A DNA stretch of 64,000 nt from CBDDKW01 sp965230425 (lineage in GTDB: Bacteria > Pseudomonadota > Gammaproteobacteria > UBA1113), in NCBI GenBank assembly GCA_965230425.1, contig CBDDKW010000005.1, positions 28,751 to 92,750 of the forward strand. Reading direction: 5' to 3'. A model generated the notes under the pieces. It did no database searches. It was not told the origin of the DNA and was given only the letters and a program-made list of their open reading frames with translations. The translations under genes were made by a program, and so were the position numbers. How positions within the stretch are numbered: the first letter of the stretch is position 1; the number at the start of each line of letters is the position of its first letter. Below are positions 27,807 to 36,462 of this stretch, one piece after another.

Positions 27807-28853
27807 CTATTTTTTGCTAAATCCTATGGCTTTTAAACGTTGCTGTAGACTTGGATGGGTTGAAAAAGCGCTATTCATTGCCATACTTGAGCGCAATCCT
27901 GCATGAGTAGGATCATATAAATAAGCAGCTCTACGTACTTCTTCATGAGGTGTGCTAGCGTAAGCCGCACTATAAGTAGCTTGATTTTCCCTATGGTCAT
28001 TATGAATTTTCATCAGCGCTCGTGCGAGGGGTTCATTATCGCGCATGAGTTCCACGCAACCCGCATCTGCCATGTATTCACGTGTGCGGCTGAGATAAAG
28101 CATTAACATCATGGTAATCAGCGGTAGTAAGTAACGTAGTATTAGTACAATAATCACTAATTTATTATTTTCTCGACTATCACGGCTAAAGATCATACGC
28201 CAGAACAACAGATCAATGGCAATCAGCATAATATTACTCAATACTGTTGCGGTGAGTGTTAATTTAATATCATGATGACGAATATGACTTAATTCATGGG
28301 CCATGACTGCCTGTAATTCCGCACGGTCTAGTTTCATCAGTAAGCCTCGAGTGATAGCCACAAGGGCAGATTTTTCACTGTAACCACTGGCAAAGGCATT
28401 CATATAATCCGCTTCAATAATAAACACGCGCGGCATGTATTTTAACCCTGCGGCAACTTTCATTTCTTCAACGACATTGTAAAGCTGTTTTGCTTCGAGG
28501 TTATTGCTGTGCGCAGTTACTTCTTGGTAGCTGGTGCCGAGCATAACAATTTTATCGTGCATGGAGTAGGTGATAAATAATGAAATAACCGCCACAATAG
28601 CCGCAATTACTGTGGCTATGGGAAATATTTGCAAGGTGACTAGGGCATAAGCAATCGTGCTGAGGGGCAATTGTCTAGGAACGCCTTGGACAAGATACAA
28701 TGTTTGTGAATGCCATACTAAGTCAATCAGAAAACCCACTAGCAAGTACAAGAGTACAAACAGGGTAATCACTATTTTGGTACGCCGCTCATTGAGACGT
28801 AATTGCTTACGCCAGTCTGCTGCACTTACATGATAATTATTGAAGTTAGCCAT
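27807..28853 (-). CDS. HtpX-like M48 family membrane zinc metalloprotease
   Basis: This 348-residue membrane protease has two hydrophobic segments near the N-terminus (about 28-48 and 66-97). The zinc motif HELSH lies at 186-190 inside AVMAHELSHIRHHD. Two more hydrophobic segments follow at about 200-255. EYMADAGCVELM supplies the third ligand. The family degrades misfolded membrane proteins. lemA starts immediately upstream (3 nt gap) and rlpA downstream (1 nt), so these form one unit. The LemA-HtpX-like pair is common in Proteobacteria. I would not equate it with E. coli HtpX itself because the N-terminal 100 residues are unusual. Confidence 0.85.
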   Translation of the reverse strand: MANFNNYHVSAADWRKQLRLNERRTKIVITLFVLLYLLVGFLIDLVWHSQTLYLVQGVPRQLPLSTIAYALVTLQIFPIATVIAAIVAVISLFITYSMHDKIVMLGTSYQEVTAHSNNLEAKQLYNVVEEMKVAAGLKYMPRVFIIEADYMNAFASGYSEKSALVAITRGLLMKLDRAELQAVMAHELSHIRHHDIKLTLTATVLSNIMLIAIDLLFWRMIFSRDSRENNKLVIIVLILRYLLPLITMMLMLYLSRTREYMADAGCVELMRDNEPLARALMKIHNDHRENQATYSAAYASTPHEEVRRAAYLYDPTHAGLRSSMAMNSAFSTHPSLQQRLKAIGFSKK

Positions 28854-28856
28854 GCT

Positions 28857-29444
28857 TTATAACTCGACAGTATAATCTTCTCTGGCTTGGATAGTATCAT
28901 CAGTTAAACGCCAGTATTCGAAGGTTTTATCTAATTTACTTGCAAACATATTGACAATCATGGCTTGGAAGAATGATTTCTTCTCAGCCGTGTAAGTTTC
29001 AATACTGTCATTGAAAGCTTGTTTAGCATAGGCTAATTTATTTTCAGTATTGACAATTTCTTCTTGTAGTTGCAAAGCGTTCTGGTTGGCTTTTAAGTCA
29101 GGGTATTGTTCAAAGACTAACTTGATACCAGAAAACATTTTACTAATACCTTCTTCAGCCGCAATGCGTCCCTTTTCATCACCTTTGGCATTAGCTTGTT
29201 GCGCTTCATTTCTCAATTTTACAACATCTTTTAGAGTTGTTTGCTCATAATCCATGTATTTTTTTACCACATTGATGAGCGATTCATAGGCTTTAAAGCG
29301 GCGGTCCAATTGAATATCAATTTGGCGTTTATTATTGTTTACCGCCTCAATCATGCGGATTAGGCGGTTATAGATGGCAATAATGAAGCCAAATAATAGA
29401 ACAGCCACCACGAGGATGGTGATAATGACAGCAGTTGTCGACAT
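28857..29444 (-). CDS. lemA: LemA family protein
   Basis: This 195-residue protein has one N-terminal membrane segment (AVIITILVVAVLLFGFIIAI). The helical LemA core follows: NRLIRMIEAVNNNKRQIDIQ, LDRRFKAYESLINVVKKYMD, EQYPDLKANQNALQLQEEIV and TENKLAYAKQAFNDSIETY. The topology is N-terminus outside and helical bundle in the cytoplasm. The biochemical role is unsettled, but it is often co-transcribed with M48 proteases, as here. It is the first gene of the lemA-htpX-rlpA unit; its upstream spacer (29445-29887) holds a MITE-like element and no other gene. Confidence 0.93.
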   Translation of the reverse strand: MSTTAVIITILVVAVLLFGFIIAIYNRLIRMIEAVNNNKRQIDIQLDRRFKAYESLINVVKKYMDYEQTTLKDVVKLRNEAQQANAKGDEKGRIAAEEGISKMFSGIKLVFEQYPDLKANQNALQLQEEIVNTENKLAYAKQAFNDSIETYTAEKKSFFQAMIVNMFASKLDKTFEYWRLTDDTIQAREDYTVEL

Positions 29445-29686
29445 GATAAGACTCCTCTATATATAGTAACTGTGGTTAATTCTAGCGGGTATTGACAAAA
29501 TTTGCACCCATTTTAATGGTTTAAGTTTTATCCTGTTTCCGTGTGTTTGCTAGGGAGATTAAGGGTTTATGAAGCTTTAGTCGAGATCTACTAGTGAAAG
29601 CCTAGAGAGAAATAATAGAAACTTGCTAAACAAATAAACGCATTCCAAGACTTGACCCATTCACTTATTGCCTGATATGGTTGTGC

Positions 29687-29854
29687 ATATACCCATAGTG
29701 TCTCATATTTAGGGCTTTCTAGCGTGTTATTTTCCGCCAGCTAAAGACTTTAAATTTTGCCAATAGCCCTAGCTATTACCTGCAATTTAAAGTCTTTATC
29801 TAACGAAAAATCCCTGTCCTATAAAACCCTAAATATGAGACACTATGGGTATAT
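29687..29854. mobile_element. MITE-like palindromic element, copy 2
   Basis: Both ends are perfect 28-bp inverted repeats (29687-29714 and 29827-29854); the core of the end is CATAGTGTCTCATATTTAGG. An inner inverted pair (AAAGACTTTAAATT near 29743-29756 and its complement near 29785-29798) and a palindromic centre complete a full hairpin of 168 bp. It shares ends, inner pair and centre with the copy at 12301-12448. There is no transposase. It sits between divergent lemA and the MAPEG-like gene. The flank 29445-29686 shows no gene. Confidence 0.88.
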
Positions 29855-29887
29855 TATTAATGCATACACATGAAGCAAGGAGGCATC

Positions 29888-30307
29888 ATGAGTCTTTCAC
29901 TCACCGTATTTACTATCACATCAGCACTGTTAGGATTATTCTTTGTCTTTCTGAGTTACAACGTCATTCGACACCGGCTTAGAGCACAAGTGGTGTTAGG
30001 GGATAATGATGACAGTTTACTACGTTATAGCATTCGTGCTCATGGTAATTTTGCCGAGTATGTTCCCTTTGCCTTGTTACTATTATTTCTTGACTATCAA
30101 GTGATGATGCCTGTATGGCTCATGATCGTTTTGTGTCTAGGCTTGCTCATCGGTCGAGCTTTGCATGCCATGAGCTTGCTAAAATATGAGCCAAAGGATG
30201 CAAGTTTTGTACGCTTTCGTGTCAATGGTATTATGCTAACCTTTATTGTGATTTCAGTGGCTTCTTTGTATTTGATTGCGCAATTGTTGATTGGGTTGTT
30301 TATTTAA
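29888..30307 (+). CDS. MAPEG family membrane protein
   Basis: This is a protein of about 139 residues with four hydrophobic segments. The motif YSIRAHGNFAEYVPFALLLL near residues 47-66 is typical of the MAPEG family (membrane-associated eicosanoid/glutathione metabolism proteins), as is GRALHAMSLLK further on. In bacteria such small relatives, for example YecN, have no defined reaction. The ATG at 29888 is chosen over 29870 because AAGGAGG lies at 29876-29882. Its 3' end overlaps the 3' end of mltB on the other strand by 54 bp. It is a plus-strand insertion among minus-strand core genes. Confidence 0.82.
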   Translation: MSLSLTVFTITSALLGLFFVFLSYNVIRHRLRAQVVLGDNDDSLLRYSIRAHGNFAEYVPFALLLLFLDYQVMMPVWLMIVLCLGLLIGRALHAMSLLKYEPKDASFVRFRVNGIMLTFIVISVASLYLIAQLLIGLFI

Positions 30308-31615
30308 CGATATATGATGTTGCTTCTTCCTGGCTTTATTCAACTCGCGGCTGAGTTGGTACACGGCCATGGCGTAATTGACGCTAGCATTGTAGCGGGT
30401 AATCACATAAAAATTATGGAAGCCTAACCAATACTGTGGTTTTTTGCCGCCTTCTAAAATAATAAACTTTGCATCATAGGTACTAGGGTAAGGTTTAATC
30501 GGTTTAACACCCTGTTTAGCAAGTGCTTTAAGTGACGCAGTTGGTTTTAAACTGGTGGTTTGTAAGCTTTGCGGTTTTGGATTAGTGACAGTGGCGCGAG
30601 TGGCGATGGGCATGTTTGCATGCCAGCCTTTTTGTTTCAGATAATTTGCGACGCTACCAATCACATCTTCATAATCATCCTGTAAGTTTTTACTGCCACT
30701 ACCACTATAATCGACGGCGTAATGGCGATAACTGCTTGGCATGAATTGAGGTGCTCCCATTGCCCCTGCATAGGAGCCTAATAATGCCCCAGGATCTAAT
30801 TGATTTTCTCGTGATAATAATAAATATTCCTTCAATTCACTTTTGAAAAAGGGAGCTCGTGCCTCATAACCAAAGGCAAGGGTTGCTAAGGCATCAAATA
30901 CAGGATAAGTGCCTTGACGTTCACCGTAGTAGGTTTCGACGCCAATGATAGCAACAATAATGCTGGCAGGAACACCGTATTCCTTTTCTGCCTTTGTCAG
31001 TGTTTTTTCATGTTGTTGCCAAAACTGTACGCCTTCATTAATCCGTTTAGGAGTCATAAAAATGCGTTCATAGCGGTGCCAATTAGCTTTCTCGGCAGGA
31101 TGCTTAATAGAATGAATAACTGCAGGTTGAATATGGATACGATTGAATAAAGTGACTAATTCTTGACGGTCAAAATGATATTTTTTTACCATCATATCGA
31201 TGAATTGTTTCACATCTTTACGTTGACTGAAGGGCTTTTCCGCGGTTGCTGACTTTGCTGTTGATTTTTGCGGTGCCGGTGATGTGGTTTTATTCTTGGG
31301 TTTATGACTAGAAGTCTGTGTATGGGTTGTTTTTTTAGGATGCTGTTTTGTCTGGGGGTTGGTTTTGTTTTGCGTCTTATGCGTAGTTGACTGTGTCGTT
31401 GTGTGTTGCGCAGTGGTGCCGGGTTTTGTCGCCTGTGTTTTGCTGGCATCCGTTGTGGAGCTTGCCTTAGCATGTGTCAGCCAGACAGCACTCAATAGAC
31501 AGGCCAGTAGAGCAGCAGTGGTTTGCTTGTTAGTGATTTGATTGATAAGTGAAGCCAAGACTCCGGCATTTGCCGAGGTTACTTGTAGTTGTTTATACTG
31601 TTGAGATTGTTTCAT
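30254..31615 (-). CDS. mltB: Membrane-bound lytic murein transglycosylase B
   Basis: This 453-residue protein has a hydrophobic N-terminal segment at about 32-48, then a Thr/Gln/Lys/His-rich low-complexity stretch (about 55-125), not found in typical MltB, that probably acts as a periplasmic spacer. The catalytic domain follows: FMTPKRINEGVQFWQQHEKT, ASIIVAIIGVETYYGERQGT with the catalytic Glu at 227, and GAMGAPQFMPSSYRHYAVDY. It cuts glycan strands to form 1,6-anhydro ends. It lies downstream of rodA and mrdA, as expected for this cluster. The last 18 codons overlap the MAPEG-like gene. Confidence 0.93.
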   Translation of the reverse strand: MKQSQQYKQLQVTSANAGVLASLINQITNKQTTAALLACLLSAVWLTHAKASSTTDASKTQATKPGTTAQHTTTQSTTHKTQNKTNPQTKQHPKKTTHTQTSSHKPKNKTTSPAPQKSTAKSATAEKPFSQRKDVKQFIDMMVKKYHFDRQELVTLFNRIHIQPAVIHSIKHPAEKANWHRYERIFMTPKRINEGVQFWQQHEKTLTKAEKEYGVPASIIVAIIGVETYYGERQGTYPVFDALATLAFGYEARAPFFKSELKEYLLLSRENQLDPGALLGSYAGAMGAPQFMPSSYRHYAVDYSGSGSKNLQDDYEDVIGSVANYLKQKGWHANMPIATRATVTNPKPQSLQTTSLKPTASLKALAKQGVKPIKPYPSTYDAKFIILEGGKKPQYWLGFHNFYVITRYNASVNYAMAVYQLSRELNKARKKQHHISLNKQPNQQLRNQIQRSH

Positions 31616-31674
31616 TATATTACCTCATCTAAGGCTCTAAGGTTGTCACTAGAGCTTACCCTAACAAATTGTAC

Positions 31675-32967
31675 TTATTTTGCCAATAATTTCCGGTGTG
31701 TTTGAATAGACATTAACATACCAAGGCCTGCTAACAGAGTGACAACGGATGTGCCGCCGTAGCTAATCAGGGGTAAAGGCAACCCAACCACAGGTAGTAT
31801 GCCCGTGACCATGCCGATGTTAACGTACACAGAGAAAAAGAACGTTAAACCAAGACTACCTGCTAATAAGCGTGTGAAAGTATCTTGTGCTTGGCTACAA
31901 ATATAAAGACCACGTAAGGCAATGGCCAGATATAATAAAATCAACAGACAGCTACCGATTAAGCCAAATTCTTCACCACAGACTGCAAAAATAAAATCAG
32001 TGGTATGCTCAGGTAAAAAATGTAAATGTGACTGCGTTCCTGCAAGCCAACCTTTGCCTAGAATACCGCCAGAGCCAATGGCAATTTTTGATTGAATAAT
32101 ATGATAGCCACTGCCTAAAGGGTCACGTTCGGGGTTGAGAAAGGTTAAGACGCGCTGACGCTGATAATCATGCATGACAAACCAGAGAATAGGTGTGCAT
32201 ATGGTTCCTAAGGCCAGTAGTCCCACAATCAATCGCCAACTTAATCCTGCTAAAAATAACACACATAATCCAGAAGTGGCGAGCATGACTGCTGTGCCTA
32301 AATCCGGTTGTTTTGCCGTCAGAACCACAGGGACACCAATGATTAAGCCGCAGATAGATAACTGTTTGAAGCTAGGGGGTAAAGAGGTATTTTGTAAATA
32401 GCTAGCGAGGAAAAGTGGGATAGCTAATTTCATCATTTCCGAGGGTTGAAAGCGAATAAAACCTAAGTCTAGCCAGCGCTGCGCTCCTTTACCAATGACA
32501 CCGATGACCAGTACCGCCGTGAGTAAGAGCAAACCAGAGCCATAGAGCCAAGGTGCCCAGATGCGTAAATGTGTTGGTGGTATTTGAGCGACGATGAACA
32601 TACCTACAAAGGCAATACCAAAACGTGTCGCCTGTCGTAATACCATCGCGCTGTTTTCATTGGCTGCGCTATATAAAATGAGTAAACCAATACCTGCCAA
32701 GAGCAATAAGCCGATTAATAGGGGTAAGTCCATGTGTAGGCGGTACCATAGGCTGTTACCGCCCAACAACTCGGTCGCATGCGACTGTTTCCTTATATGA
32801 TTTCGTCTGCGCGGCAAACCCGCACCGGCGGCGACCCAAGGGGAACTTGCACTCTCCCCTTGGGAAACCCCAGCGCTCTGACTCTCCCGCAAGTGGGGGG
32901 AATTTCTCTCTTTAAATGTTTTCATAGGATTAATTATATCCTTAAGATGCTGTGCGAGCTTTTTCAT
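31675..32967 (-). CDS. rodA: RodA SEDS-family peptidoglycan glycosyltransferase with a repeat-derived N-terminal insert
   Basis: The SEDS core starts at LWYRLHMDLPLLIGLLLLAG and contains the landmarks FQPSEMMKLAIPLFLASYLQ, QPDLGTAVMLA, GSGYHIIQSKIAIGSGGILG, KGWLAGTQSHLHFLPEHTTD and a final GLPLPLISYGGTSVV. It polymerises glycan strands for the elongasome with PBP2. About 50 codons near the start (32764-32918) are a copy of a GC-rich repeat also found at 39617 and 48471, read in the same frame. Two starts are possible: ATG 32967, overlapping mrdA by 26 nt, or ATG 32925 at the repeat edge. Neither has an ideal ribosome binding site. A downstream start could avoid the insert. Confidence 0.92.
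   Translation of the reverse strand: MKKLAQHLKDIINPMKTFKERNSPHLRESQSAGVSQGESASSPWVAAGAGLPRRRNHIRKQSHATELLGGNSLWYRLHMDLPLLIGLLLLAGIGLLILYSAANENSAMVLRQATRFGIAFVGMFIVAQIPPTHLRIWAPWLYGSGLLLLTAVLVIGVIGKGAQRWLDLGFIRFQPSEMMKLAIPLFLASYLQNTSLPPSFKQLSICGLIIGVPVVLTAKQPDLGTAVMLATSGLCVLFLAGLSWRLIVGLLALGTICTPILWFVMHDYQRQRVLTFLNPERDPLGSGYHIIQSKIAIGSGGILGKGWLAGTQSHLHFLPEHTTDFIFAVCGEEFGLIGSCLLILLYLAIALRGLYICSQAQDTFTRLLAGSLGLTFFFSVYVNIGMVTGILPVVGLPLPLISYGGTSVVTLLAGLGMLMSIQTHRKLLAK
32764..32918 (-). repeat. GC-rich multi-hairpin repeat, copy A, inserted at the 5' end of rodA
   Basis: On the minus strand this segment aligns along its whole length with 39617-39778, including CGCTGGGGTTTC, CAAGGGGAGAG and CCCCTTGGGTCGCCG. 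It is open in the rodA frame and encodes GVSQGESASSPWVA and NHIRKQS, the same peptide frame that is open in the 39617 copy. Stem-forming arms are partly decayed but paired changes remain. Its position within a coding start recalls palindromic elements that insert in frame in Rickettsia genes. Confidence 0.85.
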
Positions 32968-34798
32968 GATGTGTTCTCAGTAAGTAATTATCTAATACCT
33001 TACGTGCGATAATAGGAGCAGCGTAAGTATTTTCAGTGATCACAGCCACAGCGATTTTAGGGTGATGTGCAGGGGCAAAGGCAATCATTAACGAGTTGTC
33101 ACGTAAGCGAGTGGGGATAGGGTCCTTGCCAAAATCATTTTGCTCATTATTACTGTACAGTTGTGCAGTACCAGTTTTCGCGGCAACCGTGTAAGGAGGA
33201 CGACCGAAACGATGGCCTGTACCATAGGGACTTTCGATAACATTTTGTAGGTCGCTGATGATGGTGTTCCAATATGTTGTATCGATAGCTATAGGGGCTA
33301 ACTCCTTTGGTTGAGTAAGCATTGGTGGTTGTCCGGCGTGATGTTGCTTTAAAATCACATGTGGTTGATAGCCAATGCCATGATTGGCGAGGGTGGCTGT
33401 GGCACTGGCTAATTGTAACGGTGTTACTAAGCTAAAGCCTTGGCCGATGCCGGCAATAATAGTATCACCTTTATACCAATGTTGACCTTGATTAGCGTAT
33501 TTCCATTCAGGTGATGGGACTAAGCCAGCAACTTCTTCATTAAGTTCAACATGAGTGAGTTGGCCAAAACCAAATTGCTCCATAATATCATCGATACGCT
33601 GGATCCCAAGTTTTGTCGCTAAATCATAAAAGAATGTGTCGCAGGAAACAGTAATCGCCATGCGTAAGTTTACTTTGCCATGACCTTGTGGACGCCAGTC
33701 TCGATACACATGATGGGTATTAGGTAATTGAAACCAGCCGGGATCATTTACAATAGAATGTGTTGTGATCACATGGCTAGCTAAACCTTCTAAACCGAGA
33801 AATGGTTTAATAGTTGATGCTGGAGGGTATTGCCCACGAATAGCACGATTAAATAAAGGTCGATCAGGTGAGTTTTGTAAGCGCGCATAAGCAGCGCTGG
33901 TAAAGCCATGCACGAATAAATTAGGATCATAGCTAGGGCTACTGGCTAAGGCGAGTACTTCACCATTATTCGGATCGATAGCAACCACAGCACCGCGTTC
34001 ATTAGTCTCTGCTAAGGCTTGTTTAGCGGCTAATTGTAATTTACTGTCAATAGTGAGATAGATATCTGTACCCGCCTGAGGCGGCGTGCGCTTAAGCACC
34101 CGAACAATATGATTGCTGGCATCGGTTTCCACTTGTTGATGTCCTACTTGGCCATGTAAGCTACTTTCCATGGAGCGTTCAATACCAACTTTGCCCACAT
34201 AGTTCGTGACAATGTAGTTACTCGGATCAAGTTTGTTGAGCTCTCGCTGATTAATACGGCCTACATAACCGATGACATCAACCATGGCTGAGCCAAGTGG
34301 GTAGTAGCGGATCAATTGGGCATGAATGATCACACCGGGAAACAGATATTGATTAATATAAAATTTGGCGACTTCTGTTTCATCGAGTTTTAAGCGCAAG
34401 GGGACTGTATGAAAGCGAGCGCGTTGTTTTAATTGTTTGTAGAATGATTGTACATCATCATTACTGATTGGAATGATTTTCTGCAATGCGGCTATGGTTG
34501 CTGGAATATCATGCACTTTTTCTGGGTTGATCTCTAAACTGTACACCGGAATATTTTGTGCGAGCAGAATCCCATTACGGTCAAAAATAAGCCCACGATT
34601 GGGTTCTATGGGGAGTAGGGCAAATTGGTTTTTCTTTGAGAGCGTCGTGTAGGTCGTATGATGTTCAATTTGTAAAATTGCTAAACGTATGAACAGCAGC
34701 AAGGTGAGCAAGATAATACCAGCAGCTATGAGCAATAATCGCTGTTGGAATAATGCTTTTTCCTTTTGGTGATCTTTGATGGTGAGACGTTGTGTCAT
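32942..34798 (-). CDS. mrdA: Penicillin-binding protein 2, elongasome transpeptidase
   Basis: This 618-residue protein has a single N-terminal membrane anchor at about 20-42 and a pedestal domain (NRGLIFDRNGILLAQNIPVY, YPLGSAMVDVIGYVGRI). The transpeptidase domain carries STIK at 328-331, SCD at 384-386 and KTG at 540-542. It cross-links peptidoglycan during rod-shaped growth together with RodA, which follows directly and overlaps it. The length is normal. The upstream spacer (34799-35092) is shared with the divergent Sel1-like gene; a TTGACA is seen at 34969 on the plus strand without a convincing -10 box. Confidence 0.96.
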   Translation of the reverse strand: MTQRLTIKDHQKEKALFQQRLLLIAAGIILLTLLLFIRLAILQIEHHTTYTTLSKKNQFALLPIEPNRGLIFDRNGILLAQNIPVYSLEINPEKVHDIPATIAALQKIIPISNDDVQSFYKQLKQRARFHTVPLRLKLDETEVAKFYINQYLFPGVIIHAQLIRYYPLGSAMVDVIGYVGRINQRELNKLDPSNYIVTNYVGKVGIERSMESSLHGQVGHQQVETDASNHIVRVLKRTPPQAGTDIYLTIDSKLQLAAKQALAETNERGAVVAIDPNNGEVLALASSPSYDPNLFVHGFTSAAYARLQNSPDRPLFNRAIRGQYPPASTIKPFLGLEGLASHVITTHSIVNDPGWFQLPNTHHVYRDWRPQGHGKVNLRMAITVSCDTFFYDLATKLGIQRIDDIMEQFGFGQLTHVELNEEVAGLVPSPEWKYANQGQHWYKGDTIIAGIGQGFSLVTPLQLASATATLANHGIGYQPHVILKQHHAGQPPMLTQPKELAPIAIDTTYWNTIISDLQNVIESPYGTGHRFGRPPYTVAAKTGTAQLYSNNEQNDFGKDPIPTRLRDNSLMIAFAPAHHPKIAVAVITENTYAAPIIARKVLDNYLLRTHHEKARTAS

Positions 34799-35092
34799 GA
34801 ATGCATGATGCCTATTTTTAGCGCAATATCATATTCAAATTGCTGTCGATTTTACTGGCAAATCGAGGCTACCACCAGCATTAGTTCGCCGTGGCAGAGC
34901 CAATTAGGCAAATTAAGGTTTTAAGTGAGCCATATCTATACAAAATCAAAAAAAATTCTATATATTTCTTGACATTGGCGTTGATTATTCTTCATCATTG
35001 ATGTTCCTAAAAGAAGTGCAAAGTTTGCAAGGAAGGCAACAGTGCTTCTTACCATGATTGAATGGATGTGACAGGGAATGTCAGGAGACGCT

Positions 35093-36199
35093 ATGGATGG
35101 CTCAGTTGCCCGTCGGCAGTACAGACCATTGTATAAGCATATTCGTATAGGTTCTAAGGAATATGCTATTATCGACCAAGAATTGGCCGCAACACGTGCG
35201 CAAGAATATTTTCTTGCTGCGCTGCATTTGCTCGATGGTGAATTAGACGATAATGTTCAACAACAGATCGATCGTGAACTCGTGCTGGCCACAGATTTTG
35301 GTTCTAGTGATGCGCCTTTCCTACTTGCCTTAAGAATCCTCGCTGATGAATGTACCCAAGCTTTCTCTGCTGAAGAAGCTGTAGTCTTTTTCAAAGTCGC
35401 TGCGGAACGCGACCATCCGGAGGCTGCCTTCCGCATGGCTTGTAGTTATGCGGGGATGGGTAACTTCATTGAAATTGAAAATGCAGGCCAACGTCATTTT
35501 GCCAATCTTGATGCACGCCAACGTTGCCGCTTAGCCGAGCATTATTTTAATAAAGCCGTTGAATTAGAACATCAAGAAGCCATTGAAGAATTAATCATTG
35601 CCTATGCTTATGGTCGTGGTTTTCTTAACAAGAGCACTGAGCGTTTTGTGCATTTATGTGAGCAGCAAATTCGCTGTCGTAATCAGTCAGTCACCTTAGG
35701 CTATGGTGCCTGGTTATCTGGTATGACGGTAGAGGGTGATGACCCACTCAATGAAGCTATCGATATTTCCACAGATACTCATCGTGGACTTGAATATTTG
35801 TTACAAGCCGCCAAAGGTGATGATATAGGTCTATGTCAGCATGCTCTACACTTGATTTGTATGGGAATGCAGCGCGGTTGTTGGAATCATAAAACCCCAG
35901 AAAAAATGCGGCGTAAGTTAATTAAAGATGTGCATCATGGTAATCAAATGCTGGCATTATATTTAGCATGGCACGCCATTCCCTATGACCAACGCCCAGA
36001 AATGCCCGACATTATGGAAAAATACCCCTTACCCCAATTAGCAACGCTGATGGAAATCGACGAAGACACAGCAATTAATTTTCTTGATATTGCCTTCTTC
36101 GGTCATGATGAAACGGTATCAATGCTTGCTAAGGATATTCTCTCTCACGCCTTTGGTCGCTACTTTGTAGGTAGTGATGGTATGTTAATGGTGGATTGA
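35093..36199 (+). CDS. Hypothetical Sel1/TPR-like helical repeat protein
   Basis: This is a 368-residue, fully helical protein without signal peptide. AEEAVVFFKVAAERDHPEAA followed by FRMACSYAGMGNF, and AEHYFNKAVELEHQEAIEEL, are Sel1-like repeat units. The rest (GLEYLLQAAKGDDIGLCQHA and others) is compatible with more degenerate units. Sel1 repeat proteins mediate protein contacts, and in Legionella and Coxiella relatives some act on the host, but no partner is visible here. The ATG at 35093 with AGGAG at 35083-35087 is preferred to ATG 35078, whose upstream purine run is too close. It lies in the seam between mrdA and rlmH. Confidence 0.72.
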   Translation: MDGSVARRQYRPLYKHIRIGSKEYAIIDQELAATRAQEYFLAALHLLDGELDDNVQQQIDRELVLATDFGSSDAPFLLALRILADECTQAFSAEEAVVFFKVAAERDHPEAAFRMACSYAGMGNFIEIENAGQRHFANLDARQRCRLAEHYFNKAVELEHQEAIEELIIAYAYGRGFLNKSTERFVHLCEQQIRCRNQSVTLGYGAWLSGMTVEGDDPLNEAIDISTDTHRGLEYLLQAAKGDDIGLCQHALHLICMGMQRGCWNHKTPEKMRRKLIKDVHHGNQMLALYLAWHAIPYDQRPEMPDIMEKYPLPQLATLMEIDEDTAINFLDIAFFGHDETVSMLAKDILSHAFGRYFVGSDGMLMVD

Positions 36200-36386
36200 T
36201 TATCCCGTTGTTGCTTAATTATTAACGTATAATTTTGTTGCAATTTTGATGAGCTGACCTGCTTTTATTGCTCTTAAAATATCCCGAGATTGCTGGCTAT
36301 CAGAGCTAGCAAAGACGATTTCTGGCCATTGTTTAGGGGGGATTTTTTTCATTTAAGCGCCACAAAAATACGAATATTGTTAAATA

Positions 36387-36462
36387 TTTTCGATTAAGAA
36401 GCGGTTTTTGTCAAATTTTTTCAATTAAGAGCCCATTTTTGTCAAAAATTTTAGATTAAGGC
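36387..36462. repeat. Short 31-bp tandem direct repeats
   Basis: Units start at 36387, 36418 and 36449 with the pattern TTTT(C/A)(G/A)ATTAAG followed, in the first two, by GTTTTTGTCAAA or a close variant. The third unit is partial and contains the stop codon of the 985-residue gene. Read on the minus strand each full unit begins with TTGACAAAAA. The rest of the 36200-36455 spacer shows nothing more. It may be a 3' UTR feature or simple slippage product. Confidence 0.7.

Noticed and set aside
36387..36462. CRISPR-like short direct repeats
   Set aside because: Units are contiguous, AT-rich and only two and a half in number, without spacers or cas genes.
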